A stretch of 40,628 nt of DNA. Source: a virus. The position numbers and the translations under genes were made by a program. The notes beneath the pieces are model-generated. The model was given only the letters and a program-made list of their open reading frames with translations, made no database searches and had not been told where the DNA came from. Of this stretch, positions 31,595 to 40,456 are shown one piece after another; the stretch's first letter is position 1, and each line of letters starts with the position of its first letter. The stretch lies in the IMG/VR virus record IMGVR_UViG_3300007540_000032, positions 1 to 40,628 of that record, one strand, 5' to 3'.

Positions 31595-33481
31595 TTAATG
31601 GATTTCTGCGTAGCTTCTACCAAACTGTACGTCAACATCTAAATCTCTATTTAGTTTTAACTGTTTGTTAGTGAGCTCTATAGCATCTTTTAGTAATTTT
31701 TCTGTTTCCTTTCTGAAACCTTTCTTTACTGTAAGTATTACCTCATCATGCATCTGACCTGTAAGTTGAGGTCTCTTCTGTCTGAAATTGTAAATCCACA
31801 TATCAAAACAAAATACTCCCGTACCTTGATTTAATGTTGAAAACCTATCCTTATCAGTTCTTAAAGAGTACCAAAATTTACTTACAGGATTAAATAGCCA
31901 CATGCTATCTAAACACCTCTTAGTTTTTTGGTCTTCTGCAACCTTATTAACAGCCCAATTACGAACCCAATACTTCTCTACTAGGTTCTTACCCTCCTGT
32001 ACGCTCATACCTTCAACACCTCTAGCTACTGTTGCACCACCTGCACCGTATACACAAGCATAGTTTGCTGTCTTGGCTGTAGACCTCTCACCCTTGTGGT
32101 TTTCTGTACCATCTTTATGTGCTTGAGCCTGCTCCTCTGTAAGTAAACCTGCTACAACAGCTAAATCTAAGTGAGGGTCGAAATCATCAGTTTGCATTTC
32201 CTTAACATATTCGGGGTCATATTCCCACATATAATGTTGTTTAGTCCTGTCTTCCAATGATGACATATCCGAGCCACATAATTCGTAACCCTCCGGTGCT
32301 ATCAATACTCCTCTAACCTCTTCTCCATATGGCTTGTCTACAGATGGCAAATTAACCACAACTCGGTGCTTAAACCTTAATGTGTTTGTAAGCCCCTGTA
32401 TCTCAGCCTTAATGTAACCACTCTCATCAGCATTCTTTAAAAACCCTTTCAGTATAGGTATCCTATGAGATAGAACTGATAAACCATCTAGTAGTTCTAA
32501 GGCAGGTTCTTTGTCAAACAATTTTTTAACAGAGTCACACAATACCTTTTCACCACCTATCTCTTTTCTAATCTGTTCAATCTTTCTAGTACTGCCATCA
32601 GACTCCCTCTTATAGGTGAACGTCTCCGGCTTCCAACCTAAGCTGAATAGCCAATCTTTAATTTGAGACGATGAATTTGGGTTAGGTTTTGAATAGCTTG
32701 CTACATATGTTATATCCTCTTTATGAGTCTCCGGAAATCCACAAGACTCTAAAAGTTCTATCCACTTGTAACCTGCTACTGATAATGAGCCATCCTTCTT
32801 TCTAAAGGTCTTAGGCATAGAAGTTGTCTTCCATTTCTCAACCTTTGGCATAGCTAATTTAAGAGCTTCAACCTTCTCACTCTTCTCAGCTTCTAGCTTT
32901 TCAATAGTAGCTTCACACCTAGGAATATCAAGCCTCCATCCGGATGCCTCTGCTGCTCTAGCACAATCCATCTTGAACATTAAGTACTTGACCAACCTGT
33001 TTATGTCTGATATACTATTATCGTAGAGGTTCTTTAAACTCTTCCACTGCTTATCTACAAGCATGCAGTTAATCTTAACATCCTCTTCACACCTGTGGGT
33101 ATACTCTTCAATAGTTTGGTCTTCCCAATTGTCAATTTTCGGTTTCTGAATACCAAACTCCTCACCCCAATACTCTAAACCATGCCTCATTCTATAAGGT
33201 TCTAAGTACCAAGATAATGCTAAAGTATCTATTAGCTCAGCTTTTATCTTAATATCTAATAACCTCTCAATGTGTGGTATATCCCAAAGAATAATATTGT
33301 GTCCTATAAGTATGTCACAGGAAGTAAAGAATGCTCGCATCTCGTCGTAGTCGGTAGTAGACTTTAGTCTCCACCTTCCTGCAGAAAATATAGCTGCTGA
33401 CATAACCCAAATCTTTGTAGGATTTAAGCTGTCACCCTCTATATCAAATACGCATATCTTTTTACCTTCTTGTTCTCTCAT
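31595..33481 (-). CDS. Family A DNA polymerase with 3'-5' exonuclease domain
   Basis: A 628-residue replicative polymerase of the T7/PolA family. The exonuclease starts at once with VFDIEGDS (D13, E15), then LIGHNIILWD (59-67) and CEEDVKIN (131-138). Polymerase motif A is GSDMSSLEDR with D405; motif B is RSTAKTANYACVYGAG with R466, K470, Y474 and Y478; motif C is QMHDEV with D579. Y474 stands where T7 has Y526 and E. coli Pol I has F762, a Tyr linked to weak discrimination against dideoxynucleotides. The central part (190-360) is long and differs from T7. It is preceded by a structured 94-base element after groEL. Confidence 0.93.
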   Translation of the reverse strand: MREQEGKKICVFDIEGDSLNPTKIWVMSAAIFSAGRWRLKSTTDYDEMRAFFTSCDILIGHNIILWDIPHIERLLDIKIKAELIDTLALSWYLEPYRMRHGLEYWGEEFGIQKPKIDNWEDQTIEEYTHRCEEDVKINCMLVDKQWKSLKNLYDNSISDINRLVKYLMFKMDCARAAEASGWRLDIPRCEATIEKLEAEKSEKVEALKLAMPKVEKWKTTSMPKTFRKKDGSLSVAGYKWIELLESCGFPETHKEDITYVASYSKPNPNSSSQIKDWLFSLGWKPETFTYKRESDGSTRKIEQIRKEIGGEKVLCDSVKKLFDKEPALELLDGLSVLSHRIPILKGFLKNADESGYIKAEIQGLTNTLRFKHRVVVNLPSVDKPYGEEVRGVLIAPEGYELCGSDMSSLEDRTKQHYMWEYDPEYVKEMQTDDFDPHLDLAVVAGLLTEEQAQAHKDGTENHKGERSTAKTANYACVYGAGGATVARGVEGMSVQEGKNLVEKYWVRNWAVNKVAEDQKTKRCLDSMWLFNPVSKFWYSLRTDKDRFSTLNQGTGVFCFDMWIYNFRQKRPQLTGQMHDEVILTVKKGFRKETEKLLKDAIELTNKQLKLNRDLDVDVQFGRSYAEIH

Positions 33482-33497
33482 TTAATTTAATTTAAAA

Positions 33498-33591
33498 ACC
33501 ACAGGCTTCGGGTCTTTCAAGGTTACTGCAATTACAAGAGGTTAACCTTTACCTATATCTTGTTTTTGAGGCAGATTCACTCACCTGTGGT
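33498..33591 (-). ncRNA. 94-base structured element between groEL and DNA polymerase
   Basis: On the minus strand ACCACAGG (plus 33584-33591) and CCTGTGGT (plus 33498-33505) pair over 8 positions and enclose about 78 bases that include the palindrome GGTTAACC. TTTTTAAA follows. It may be an extended terminator of groEL, a leader controlling the polymerase gene, or a small RNA. I could not fit a tRNA or a known riboswitch. Confidence 0.45.
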
Positions 33592-33598
33592 ATATTAT

Positions 33599-35173
33599 CT
33601 ACTCAGTATCCGAGTTCACTATCGTACATTCAGTCATTAAGACTAAAGCAGCTACAGATGCAGCATTTTCTAGTGCTACTCTTGTTACCTTCTTAGGGTC
33701 TATAATACCCTTATCTATCATTTCACAATATTGACCTGCTTTAACATCGTACCCGTAGCCTTTATCTAGCTTATCAATACTACCAATAACGAAGACTACA
33801 TCTTGACCTGCATTTGTAAGGATTACTTCTAATGGTTTTTTAATAGCTTGTATAACTATATTGTAACCTGCTTGAATATCCTTATTAGTTGAGAATACAG
33901 ACTCTAAGAGAGGTATGCAATTATACAATGCAATACCACCTCCGGCAATAATTCCCTCCTCTATAGCAGCTCTAGTAGCTCCTAGTGCATCATCTATACG
34001 GTCTTTCTTCTCCTTCATCTCAAGCTCTGAGTTTGCACCCACATATAACACTGCTACACCACCCGATATTAGAGCTAACCTAGATTTTGTTTCATCTACA
34101 TCAAACTTACTGTCTGCAGTCGCAATTTGCGACCTCAAGGTTTCTTTAAGGCTTTCTACAGCATCTTTGTCTCCATGACCCCCAATAAATGTTGTTGAGT
34201 CTTTGGTTAACATAACTTTGTCACATGAACCAAACATCTCCGATGTAAATTGGTCAAACGTTAAGCCTTTAGCTTCTGATACAGATGTACCACCTGTAAT
34301 GGTTGCTATGTCATCCAAGGTGTAGTTTCTTTTTTCACCTAGGAACGGTGCTTTAATAGCTGCACACTTCCATCCACCTCTTACTTTGTTTATAACTAAC
34401 GTTGCAATAGACTCTCCGGATATTTCACCACCTATAACAAGTAATGCCTTATTCTCCGGCACTGTCTGTAGAATAGGTAGTATATCATTAATGGTATCAA
34501 TTTTATTTGGTGTAATAAAAATCAATGGGTTCTCTAATGTAGCTGTTCCATCCTCTTCTGTAGCAAAACCTGCAGAGAGCATACCTCTATGTACCTTAAG
34601 ACCTTCTACAACATCCACGTAGGTGTCGAAAGTTGTTGACTCCTCTACTGTTATTGTTCCTTCTCTAGATACTTTTGATATAGCATTCTCAATAATCTCA
34701 CCAAGACTATCATCATTGTTTGCAGATAAAGCTGCCACTTGTTTAATCTGTTCTTTAGTTTCAATTGGTTTGGCTTGACCTTCCAACTCTTTAACTACTA
34801 AAGTTACAGCCCCATCAATACCCCTCTTCAAGTCAATGGGATTAGAGCCTGCTTCTAAGTGCTTAACACCCGACTTAATCATTGCTTGAGCTAACACAGT
34901 GGCTGTAGTTGTTCCATCACCTGTATCTTCTACAGTCTTAGCTGAAACACTCTTCATCATCTGTGCCCCCATATTCTTCTCGGGGAAGTTAGAGAATATC
35001 TCCTTAGCTACAGAATAACCATCCTTGGTTACATGTGGTGGTCTACCTACACGTTCTATTACCACGTTCCTACCCATAGCACCCATGGTAACAGATACTG
35101 CATCTGCTACCAAGTTTATACCTGCGATAAGTTCACCTCTTGAATCCTCTTTAAATTTTAGTCTCTTACTCAT
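33599..35173 (-). CDS. groEL: GroEL-type chaperonin (HSP60)
   Basis: A full-length 524-residue group I chaperonin. The ATPase residues are in place: PHVTKDGYSVAKEI (D near 51), DTGDGTTTATVLAQ (D near 86, GDGTT loop) and DDALGATRAAIEEG with the D398-equivalent, then AGGGIAL. Compared with E. coli GroEL (548) it is about 24 residues shorter and ends in IVNSDTE, without the Gly-Gly-Met tail that lines the cavity floor. It would fold phage proteins, probably capsid or tail parts, and could work with the GroES-like protein at 4018-4260. The gene is two bases downstream of the 158-residue gene and next to the ribonucleotide reductase. Confidence 0.95.
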   Translation of the reverse strand: MSKRLKFKEDSRGELIAGINLVADAVSVTMGAMGRNVVIERVGRPPHVTKDGYSVAKEIFSNFPEKNMGAQMMKSVSAKTVEDTGDGTTTATVLAQAMIKSGVKHLEAGSNPIDLKRGIDGAVTLVVKELEGQAKPIETKEQIKQVAALSANNDDSLGEIIENAISKVSREGTITVEESTTFDTYVDVVEGLKVHRGMLSAGFATEEDGTATLENPLIFITPNKIDTINDILPILQTVPENKALLVIGGEISGESIATLVINKVRGGWKCAAIKAPFLGEKRNYTLDDIATITGGTSVSEAKGLTFDQFTSEMFGSCDKVMLTKDSTTFIGGHGDKDAVESLKETLRSQIATADSKFDVDETKSRLALISGGVAVLYVGANSELEMKEKKDRIDDALGATRAAIEEGIIAGGGIALYNCIPLLESVFSTNKDIQAGYNIVIQAIKKPLEVILTNAGQDVVFVIGSIDKLDKGYGYDVKAGQYCEMIDKGIIDPKKVTRVALENAASVAALVLMTECTIVNSDTE

Positions 35174-35174
35174 T

Positions 35175-35651
35175 CTAATTGTTTTTAATTTGATTATGTA
35201 CTAAAGTTCTCCTCCTATTATACTTCCAACCTTCAAGCTCCATATAATCTCCTATGATTGGTTTTCTACTAGCTTCAATTGTTTGCTTCACCACGCCTGC
35301 TTTTGTAAAGCTTAGAGCACCTAATTTTGTTACAACTAGCCTAGTTCCCTTCTTATTGTTCTTAGGGTTCTTTGTGGCTTTTCTAATAGCTGCCTTTCTT
35401 TCCCTACGATTTTTAAAGAAGTTAGGGTAGCTACCATTAATAGGGTTTAACACGTTACCATCCTGATTCTCAATCTTCACATAAGGGATGTTTTTCATTG
35501 TAGGAAATTTTTCATCCTCTACATTCACCTCAATAGTTTCTTCCGGAGATACTACTTCCTCATCTATTACCTCCATTAAACTTATTGCATCATTAACTTC
35601 CTTCTCAGTAAGTTCTAGGTCTTGTTTTAATTCTTTTTTGTCTTCTTTCAT
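35175..35651 (-). CDS. Unknown protein upstream of groEL
   Basis: A 158-residue protein with an acidic N-terminal half (LKQDLELTEKEVND and EEVVSPEETIEVNVEDE, residues 8-50) and a basic C-terminal half (FKNRRERKAAIRKATKNPKN near 78-97, then NRRRTLVHN at the end). The polarity suggests a disordered nucleic-acid-binding or scaffold-like protein. No motif of GroES or of an enzyme is visible. It is translated just before groEL with one base between the genes, so the two are co-expressed. Confidence 0.65.
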   Translation of the reverse strand: MKEDKKELKQDLELTEKEVNDAISLMEVIDEEVVSPEETIEVNVEDEKFPTMKNIPYVKIENQDGNVLNPINGSYPNFFKNRRERKAAIRKATKNPKNNKKGTRLVVTKLGALSFTKAGVVKQTIEASRKPIIGDYMELEGWKYNRRRTLVHNQIKNN

Positions 35652-35673
35652 TTATATTAAATTTAAGTTAAAA

Positions 35674-37581
35674 TTATTTAATTGGACATCCACCTAGACC
35701 ACAAGCTCCAAGCTCTTCAATATCATCCTCGTTTATTTGGATAACGTCTATTGGTCTAGTTAATGCCTTAAGGTAGTTATACTGCTCCTCGGTAATATCC
35801 TCATAAGGTAGCTGCTTGAAACCCGAAGCACCCATTTTTAACAGAAAGCTTAAGGATTTAAAGTTATCCTTAAAGTTTTCCTCTAGGTACTTCTTGATTG
35901 CAGGTAACTCCTCTTTAGTGTAATATGCTGTAACAGATACAGAGTTGTCTGACCAATTTTTCTGCATATACTTAACCATCTCCAACTGTGTGAATACGTC
36001 AATATCCTCTGCAGTAATAGTTCCTTCCGGATAGCTACATGGAAATTCCACAACACATATTTTCTTATCTAGAGAGCCATCAAAATTCTCTTGAAACTCT
36101 ACATGGTATCCATGTGACTTACAAACTTCAATCAATGGTGAGTCAGATGCTATTCTAATTCTACGTATGTAGAACCTACCTGCTGTTGCAGGATGAACAC
36201 CTGCTGTAACCCCTGCCAATAATGATAGTGTACCACTTGGCTTTACCGTAGTAAGCTTAATAGACACAGGGAAACCATTATCCCTAGAGTAAGCTTCATC
36301 ATAACTTCTAAGATACTCATAACACGGACTTAACCAACTTAGCTGCTCCGGTGTTGACATCATTATACCTGTCATACCTATACCCATTCTCATGTTCTTA
36401 TGAACAATCTCTTCCGTAGTCTTTTGGTGACACTTAAGTGCTAATGAGTGCTTAGCTACCTTGTACAATGTTGTAACTACACTAACTAACTCATCATAGC
36501 TTTCTATGTTAGGTAAGTAAACCTCAGCTAAACAACATGTCTCCCTGTTTGCTAGACCCTGCTCTGCACAAGGATTATAACCTTCTACATCGGGGTCGGG
36601 ATAATTTACATCTCCTAATCTACCAATCGTTTTTGATAGAGGTATGTTAACTAGACCATAAGGCTCTCCCTGCTCGTATGTATCCCAAAACTCTTGTGGT
36701 AGTAGCTTTGCATCAGGACAGTCTACAGAGTTATTACTCATAGCCCTCCAATTTGGTACAGAGCCCAAATCCCATCTCTTAGCTTTCAAGTACTCAAGGT
36801 CATCATAATCACCTATAGCAATTTGTGCTGAACGTCTTATGTTCCCTGCTACAACAATGCTACCTATAATGTTCATGATGTCTAAGCAATCAATAGGTTT
36901 TAACTGCTTACCTCTTCTAGCATCTAATATACCACAGATTAATTCAATACCCTCTATAAGTATTGCAGCTCCGGAGGCTACACCACCAAAACCTTTTATT
37001 GGTTCACCATACCCACGTATTAACTGTGTGCTGTAAGTAAACCCCTCTCCGGAATAGAAGTAAGACTTTAGAACCTTACCTAATAGCTTTACCCAACCTT
37101 CTCTTGTGTCGGGTACAATAAAGTCTGCCTGCTTGTCATTGAACTTCTCAATCTTAATCTTCTTCCTCTGCAGCTTAGGTAGCTTGTATACATGCTCTCT
37201 TTTAACAGAGAAACCTACGCCCGAACCTAGCATAAGCATATCCATAGCCCATGTGAAAGGTGTGATTGGTTCATCTATTACTACAAATGCACAGTTTTGT
37301 AGAGAAGGTAAACCTAGTTGGTCTACTGTCTTCGTACCTAACTGCCACATAAATCGCCCTGCTACAGAGCCCTTCATTTCATGTCTCATCATACGATAAA
37401 ACTCTTTTTCAGCATCGTCCATCTCTAGCTTCAACTGTTTGGTAATTCCGTGCAGCTCGCGTTCCACTGTATCAGAAAAGGTTTCTTTAACCCCCTTGCC
37501 CATATCTCTCGAATAGGTTCTAGCATAGGTGATGTTACCAAGCTCACCCCACTTTACTTGTCTCTGTTCTGTCTTAATCAT
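35674..37581 (-). CDS. nrdJ: Class II (adenosylcobalamin-dependent) ribonucleoside-triphosphate reductase
   Basis: A 635-residue monomeric reductase of the Lactobacillus leichmannii type. The catalytic cysteines are all present: C97 (LQNCAFV), C338 in NPCAEQ and C349 (ETCCLAE) eleven residues later, as in the 408/419 pair of the reference enzyme. The C-terminal ACGLGGCPIK gives the swinging redox pair with the same CxxxxC spacing. TTVKPSGTLSLLAGVTAGVHPA is the conserved substrate-site segment. It makes dNTPs from rNTPs without oxygen and needs B12 from the host. It is about 100 residues shorter than the reference (739). The next gene upstream overlaps it by eight bases. Confidence 0.93.
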   Translation of the reverse strand: MIKTEQRQVKWGELGNITYARTYSRDMGKGVKETFSDTVERELHGITKQLKLEMDDAEKEFYRMMRHEMKGSVAGRFMWQLGTKTVDQLGLPSLQNCAFVVIDEPITPFTWAMDMLMLGSGVGFSVKREHVYKLPKLQRKKIKIEKFNDKQADFIVPDTREGWVKLLGKVLKSYFYSGEGFTYSTQLIRGYGEPIKGFGGVASGAAILIEGIELICGILDARRGKQLKPIDCLDIMNIIGSIVVAGNIRRSAQIAIGDYDDLEYLKAKRWDLGSVPNWRAMSNNSVDCPDAKLLPQEFWDTYEQGEPYGLVNIPLSKTIGRLGDVNYPDPDVEGYNPCAEQGLANRETCCLAEVYLPNIESYDELVSVVTTLYKVAKHSLALKCHQKTTEEIVHKNMRMGIGMTGIMMSTPEQLSWLSPCYEYLRSYDEAYSRDNGFPVSIKLTTVKPSGTLSLLAGVTAGVHPATAGRFYIRRIRIASDSPLIEVCKSHGYHVEFQENFDGSLDKKICVVEFPCSYPEGTITAEDIDVFTQLEMVKYMQKNWSDNSVSVTAYYTKEELPAIKKYLEENFKDNFKSLSFLLKMGASGFKQLPYEDITEEQYNYLKALTRPIDVIQINEDDIEELGACGLGGCPIK

Positions 37582-37933
37582 TTACTTGTTTTAGTTGTGT
37601 TACTTTAAGTTCTTCGTGCAGCATGCCCATTGCATTGAATAGTAGTGCACACAAATTAGTTACCTTGTCATCGTGTGTCGGAATACCTCTATGGTTACTC
37701 CAAACGTCAAAAAAATGCCTATACATTGACTTCATATAGACATCCTTGGGTATACCCCTCTGCCAATTATCAGAGTCTCGGAGACTTCCGTCCCTCAACG
37801 TCCTGTTCTTGTGCATGTACTCAGCATACCTCTTTAGTACTGTAGGTGAAAGGAAACCCTCATAGTCTAGCTTACCTCCATCAACATCTCTGTTTGCACC
37901 TGTTTCAAATGTTCTTACTACTTTTTCACTCAT
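37574..37933 (-). CDS. MazZ/DUF5664-type dATP/dGTP diphosphohydrolase-like protein
   Basis: A protein of 119 residues from ATG 37933. An in-frame TTG nine bases upstream lies inside the promoter element and is unlikely to be used. GANRDVDGGKLDYEGFLSP, then LKRYAEYMHKNR, SDNWQRGIPKDVYMKSMYRH and HDDKVTNLCALLFNAMG are the blocks I recall for the phage family DUF5664, now annotated dATP/dGTP diphosphohydrolase N-terminal and including MazZ of 2-aminoadenine phages. All-helical nucleotide-pool enzymes of this group hydrolyse (d)NTPs to monophosphates. It sits directly before the ribonucleotide reductase, in a nucleotide metabolism unit with its own promoter. No PurZ gene is in the window. Confidence 0.75.
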   Translation of the reverse strand: MSEKVVRTFETGANRDVDGGKLDYEGFLSPTVLKRYAEYMHKNRTLRDGSLRDSDNWQRGIPKDVYMKSMYRHFFDVWSNHRGIPTHDDKVTNLCALLFNAMGMLHEELKVTQLKQVND

Positions 37934-37939
37934 AGTTTG

Positions 37940-37947
37940 CAAATTTA
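37940..37947 (-). promoter_or_regulatory. Promoter -7 element for the nucleotide/groEL/replication operon
   Basis: On the minus strand TAAATTTG lies six bases before the ATG at 37933, so the transcript would be leaderless or nearly so. It can drive the genes for the MazZ-like protein, ribonucleotide reductase and GroEL. Confidence 0.65.
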
Positions 37948-37981
37948 CGATTAATTATCTGTTGTTACTGTTAATTGTTAG

Positions 37982-39916
37982 TTAAAATGGTGTCTTAAAT
38001 TCTACATCCACCTCAACTTTCTCTTCCGGAGCATCAAATGCTTCTGCAGGTGTAACTACTTTCATTTGAGCTCTAACACCCTGTCTACTTTTGATTGCTG
38101 CATACATAGGATTATTACCTTTACTATCCCAATATCCTAAGAAACCTCCACGCTCCTCATAAATAAGCTGTGAATAGTCATCCTTGTCATGTCTCTTACC
38201 ACCTGTCTCAACCTCCTTTACCTTCTCAACTATAAACTGCATAGTTCTTTTAACCTCATGGTCTGTGTGATTTACTACCCTGTGTACTACAAAGAAGTCA
38301 TCAACACGGTAAGGAAAATCTGCCCCTCCTTGGATACTATACTTAGAAGGTGGCATTAAATAGCCATACTCATCTATATTAGTCCTTGGTGAATTAGATG
38401 ATGGGTGAGCCATAATCTGTACAGCACAATAGCTTTCAGCAAATACACGAAGCTCAGACAATATTTCATTGTTGTGGCTATATGCATTACCTCCAACCTT
38501 AAAGAAATTATACGGGTCAATCAATAGGCAATTAATACCCTCAACTTCGTATAATCTTTTACCCATCTCTATGACATCCTTAATTGAATAGTGTCTCTTG
38601 TTAGAGATGATGTGAAATGCTTCTCTAGACTCCTGCAGGTACTTCTCAAAAAGTATTGGACTCTCTTTGAAGCTATCAATACTTCTGCCCGATAAAGTCT
38701 CAACTAAACGTCTCCTAGACATCGCTGTCCTATTCTCCGGCATTACCATACCCCACTTCCAATCGTGAAGTACGTGAGATGCTGCAGCCATGGATAGCAT
38801 GAATACTGACTTACCTACCCCATCATAACCTAGACCAATGTTTAAGGAATTAGGTTTGAACCTGTAGTACTCATCAATATCTACCCACCCTGTAGATAAC
38901 CCTTGACTAACCTCACCCTTACGAGCTTGGTCTAGGTAAGAGTTCTCTTCTACATCATCAGAAAGAAAAGATAGGCTCTTAAGCTGCTCTTCCCAATCTT
39001 CCTCATCTTCTTCATCCTTAGTTCTTGCATCACTCTCATCAGTGCCATGCCCTGCCTCATATAATTTAGCATACGCCACATCATACTTACCATCACATTC
39101 AAGCTCAGCAAATATTGCGTTGTTGTTGTATGGTCTCTCCTCATCAAAATTAGTTGAAGATGAGAATACATATAGGAACTTACCACCTTTGTGATACCCT
39201 GCTGATATACCATCAGTCTTATCGGGTCTAGTTAGGTTAATCCACTCTGAGTCCTCATTGAACACTATCCACCCATGCTTCATTAAAAGCTCTATACCTA
39301 TATCAATATCGTTATTGTATGTTGGAAACTTATCGAACTTCTTTCTGTCCTCTGACCTCATTCTTTTTGAGGCATCTTTGATAATTGTTTCATTCAACAT
39401 CTTAGCTGATATGAATAAGCTTAAACGCTCCTCCGGACTAATGATTGGTATCTTTGAAAATGAACCTTGTATTAAGGTATACCCCTCAGAGGGATAGCAC
39501 TTAATTAATCCACCTTCACCCCTAGTTTCAATAACTGCTAGACCGTCAGCATTCTTAGCTAGCTTTTTAGATGATGAAATATCCTCACATCTATAGACCA
39601 TATGGAAGCCACCGGATACAGTTCTTTGTACCACTAATTTTTTTAATAGCCTCACAGGAATTTTAGACTTGAAGATGTCCATTACTAGCTTAGGGTCTTT
39701 GGCATTCTTTAAATCAAAATCAATTGCCTCAAGACCTCCCGAAATAATACCTGTAGATACACCTATAGCATCATAGGGATAGTTCTCAATGTCTTCCTCA
39801 GTGATGCGTATTGTATTATGGTTCTCATTTAGTGGTCTCTTCTCTCCTTTAGCTATAGGTAGTGGATTCAATCCGTGAGACATGTATTCTCTAGCTACTT
39901 CCTTTCCGTTTGTCAT
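37982..39916 (-). CDS. Primase-polymerase / DnaB-like helicase fusion
   Basis: A 644-residue replication protein. The N-terminal archaeo-eukaryotic primase-like domain (about 1-170) shows GVSTGIISGGLEAIDFDLK with D66 and D68, SGGFHMVY with H104, and TRGEGGLIKCYPS. A helical linker with a very acidic run (TKDEEDEEDWEE near 299-310) leads to a RecA-fold SF4 helicase with Walker A GYDGVGKS (363-370), a Walker B-type strand CLLIDPYN, and VQIMAHPS. This is the common phage prim-pol plus replicative helicase layout. The C-terminal ~40 residues are acidic and may bind the polymerase. It is the first large gene of the leftward operon. Confidence 0.9.
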   Translation of the reverse strand: MTNGKEVAREYMSHGLNPLPIAKGEKRPLNENHNTIRITEEDIENYPYDAIGVSTGIISGGLEAIDFDLKNAKDPKLVMDIFKSKIPVRLLKKLVVQRTVSGGFHMVYRCEDISSSKKLAKNADGLAVIETRGEGGLIKCYPSEGYTLIQGSFSKIPIISPEERLSLFISAKMLNETIIKDASKRMRSEDRKKFDKFPTYNNDIDIGIELLMKHGWIVFNEDSEWINLTRPDKTDGISAGYHKGGKFLYVFSSSTNFDEERPYNNNAIFAELECDGKYDVAYAKLYEAGHGTDESDARTKDEEDEEDWEEQLKSLSFLSDDVEENSYLDQARKGEVSQGLSTGWVDIDEYYRFKPNSLNIGLGYDGVGKSVFMLSMAAASHVLHDWKWGMVMPENRTAMSRRRLVETLSGRSIDSFKESPILFEKYLQESREAFHIISNKRHYSIKDVIEMGKRLYEVEGINCLLIDPYNFFKVGGNAYSHNNEILSELRVFAESYCAVQIMAHPSSNSPRTNIDEYGYLMPPSKYSIQGGADFPYRVDDFFVVHRVVNHTDHEVKRTMQFIVEKVKEVETGGKRHDKDDYSQLIYEERGGFLGYWDSKGNNPMYAAIKSRQGVRAQMKVVTPAEAFDAPEEKVEVDVEFKTPF

Positions 39917-39925
39917 ATATTATAA

Positions 39926-40069
39926 TTAATTATTAATCTTAATTGTGTTATTACTAAATGGGCAATACTCAGTGCCTTGCCTAGGTTTTAACTCTTTATG
40001 TTCTCGGTTTATCTTTTCGCTTATAGCATCACGAATAAACTTGCATACATTTATATTATAACCCTCCAT
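39926..40069 (-). CDS. 47-residue protein, unknown
   Basis: A short frame from ATG 40069 encoding MEGYNINVCKFIRDAISEKI and ending FSNNTIKINN. It ends ten bases before the primase-helicase start and overlaps the 28-residue frame upstream by 19 bases. The sequence is balanced and could fold as a small helical protein. No family recognised; support is position and composition only. Confidence 0.45.
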   Translation of the reverse strand: MEGYNINVCKFIRDAISEKINREHKELKPRQGTEYCPFSNNTIKINN

Positions 40070-40137
40070 TTTTTAAGAGTGTTGTATTGAGTTTCTGAAA
40101 TTCTTAAAACCTTTATTTTAGTGTATTTTTTTTTCAT
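40051..40137 (-). CDS. 28-residue peptide, RHH-like start, unknown
   Basis: A short frame from ATG 40137, starting MKKKYTKIKVLRISETQYNT and ending LKKWRVII. The segment KVLRISETQYNTLKKW looks like the strand-helix of a ribbon-helix-helix protein, but the frame stops before a second helix, so it may be a truncated regulator, a leader peptide or chance. It overlaps the 47-residue frame. Confidence 0.35.
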   Translation of the reverse strand: MKKKYTKIKVLRISETQYNTLKKWRVII

Positions 40138-40180
40138 AACCGTGTTTTAAAAATTCATAGCCAACCCGTTGTATGCAATT

Positions 40181-40456
40181 TTATTGCCCTTTAAGTTTAC
40201 ATCTAACACATTGCTCATCACAACCTTCATCTCCAACCATTTCAGAATAATGTATTTTTGCAAGGCAATAAAACTGTTCGATATCGCTTTTACAACATTG
40301 GCTATAATTAATAGCTTTTTCAGTTGCTTGGTCAAAGGCAATAAGCAAGCTGTCAGATGCAGTTCTTAAAGCTAAATTATTTTTTACGGTATATTTGCTT
40401 ATCTCATAAGCAAACTCTTCTCTAGCTTGCTTTAAATACTTTTTAAATTCTGTCAT
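40181..40456 (-). CDS. 91-residue protein with C-terminal Cys cluster, unknown
   Basis: A helical product (MTEFKKYLKQAREEFAYEIS...) with two Cys-containing clusters: INYSQCCKSDIEQFYC near residues 49-64 and GDEGCDEQCVRCKLKGQ at the end (75-91), which could bind zinc. Other frames are open in the same stretch on both strands, but this one has the most protein-like composition and a plain ATG. It is followed by about 40 bases and then the short frames before the primase gene. No function is assigned. Confidence 0.55.
   Translation of the reverse strand: MTEFKKYLKQAREEFAYEISKYTVKNNLALRTASDSLLIAFDQATEKAINYSQCCKSDIEQFYCLAKIHYSEMVGDEGCDEQCVRCKLKGQ

Noticed and set aside
37934-37942. TTG upstream of the MazZ-like gene as an alternative start.
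   Set aside because: It lies inside the -7 promoter element, and the ATG nine bases later fits the family start.
40147-40369. Other open frames on both strands over the 91-residue gene.
   Set aside because: Their composition is less protein-like and only the 91-residue frame has an ATG in operon direction with a Cys cluster.
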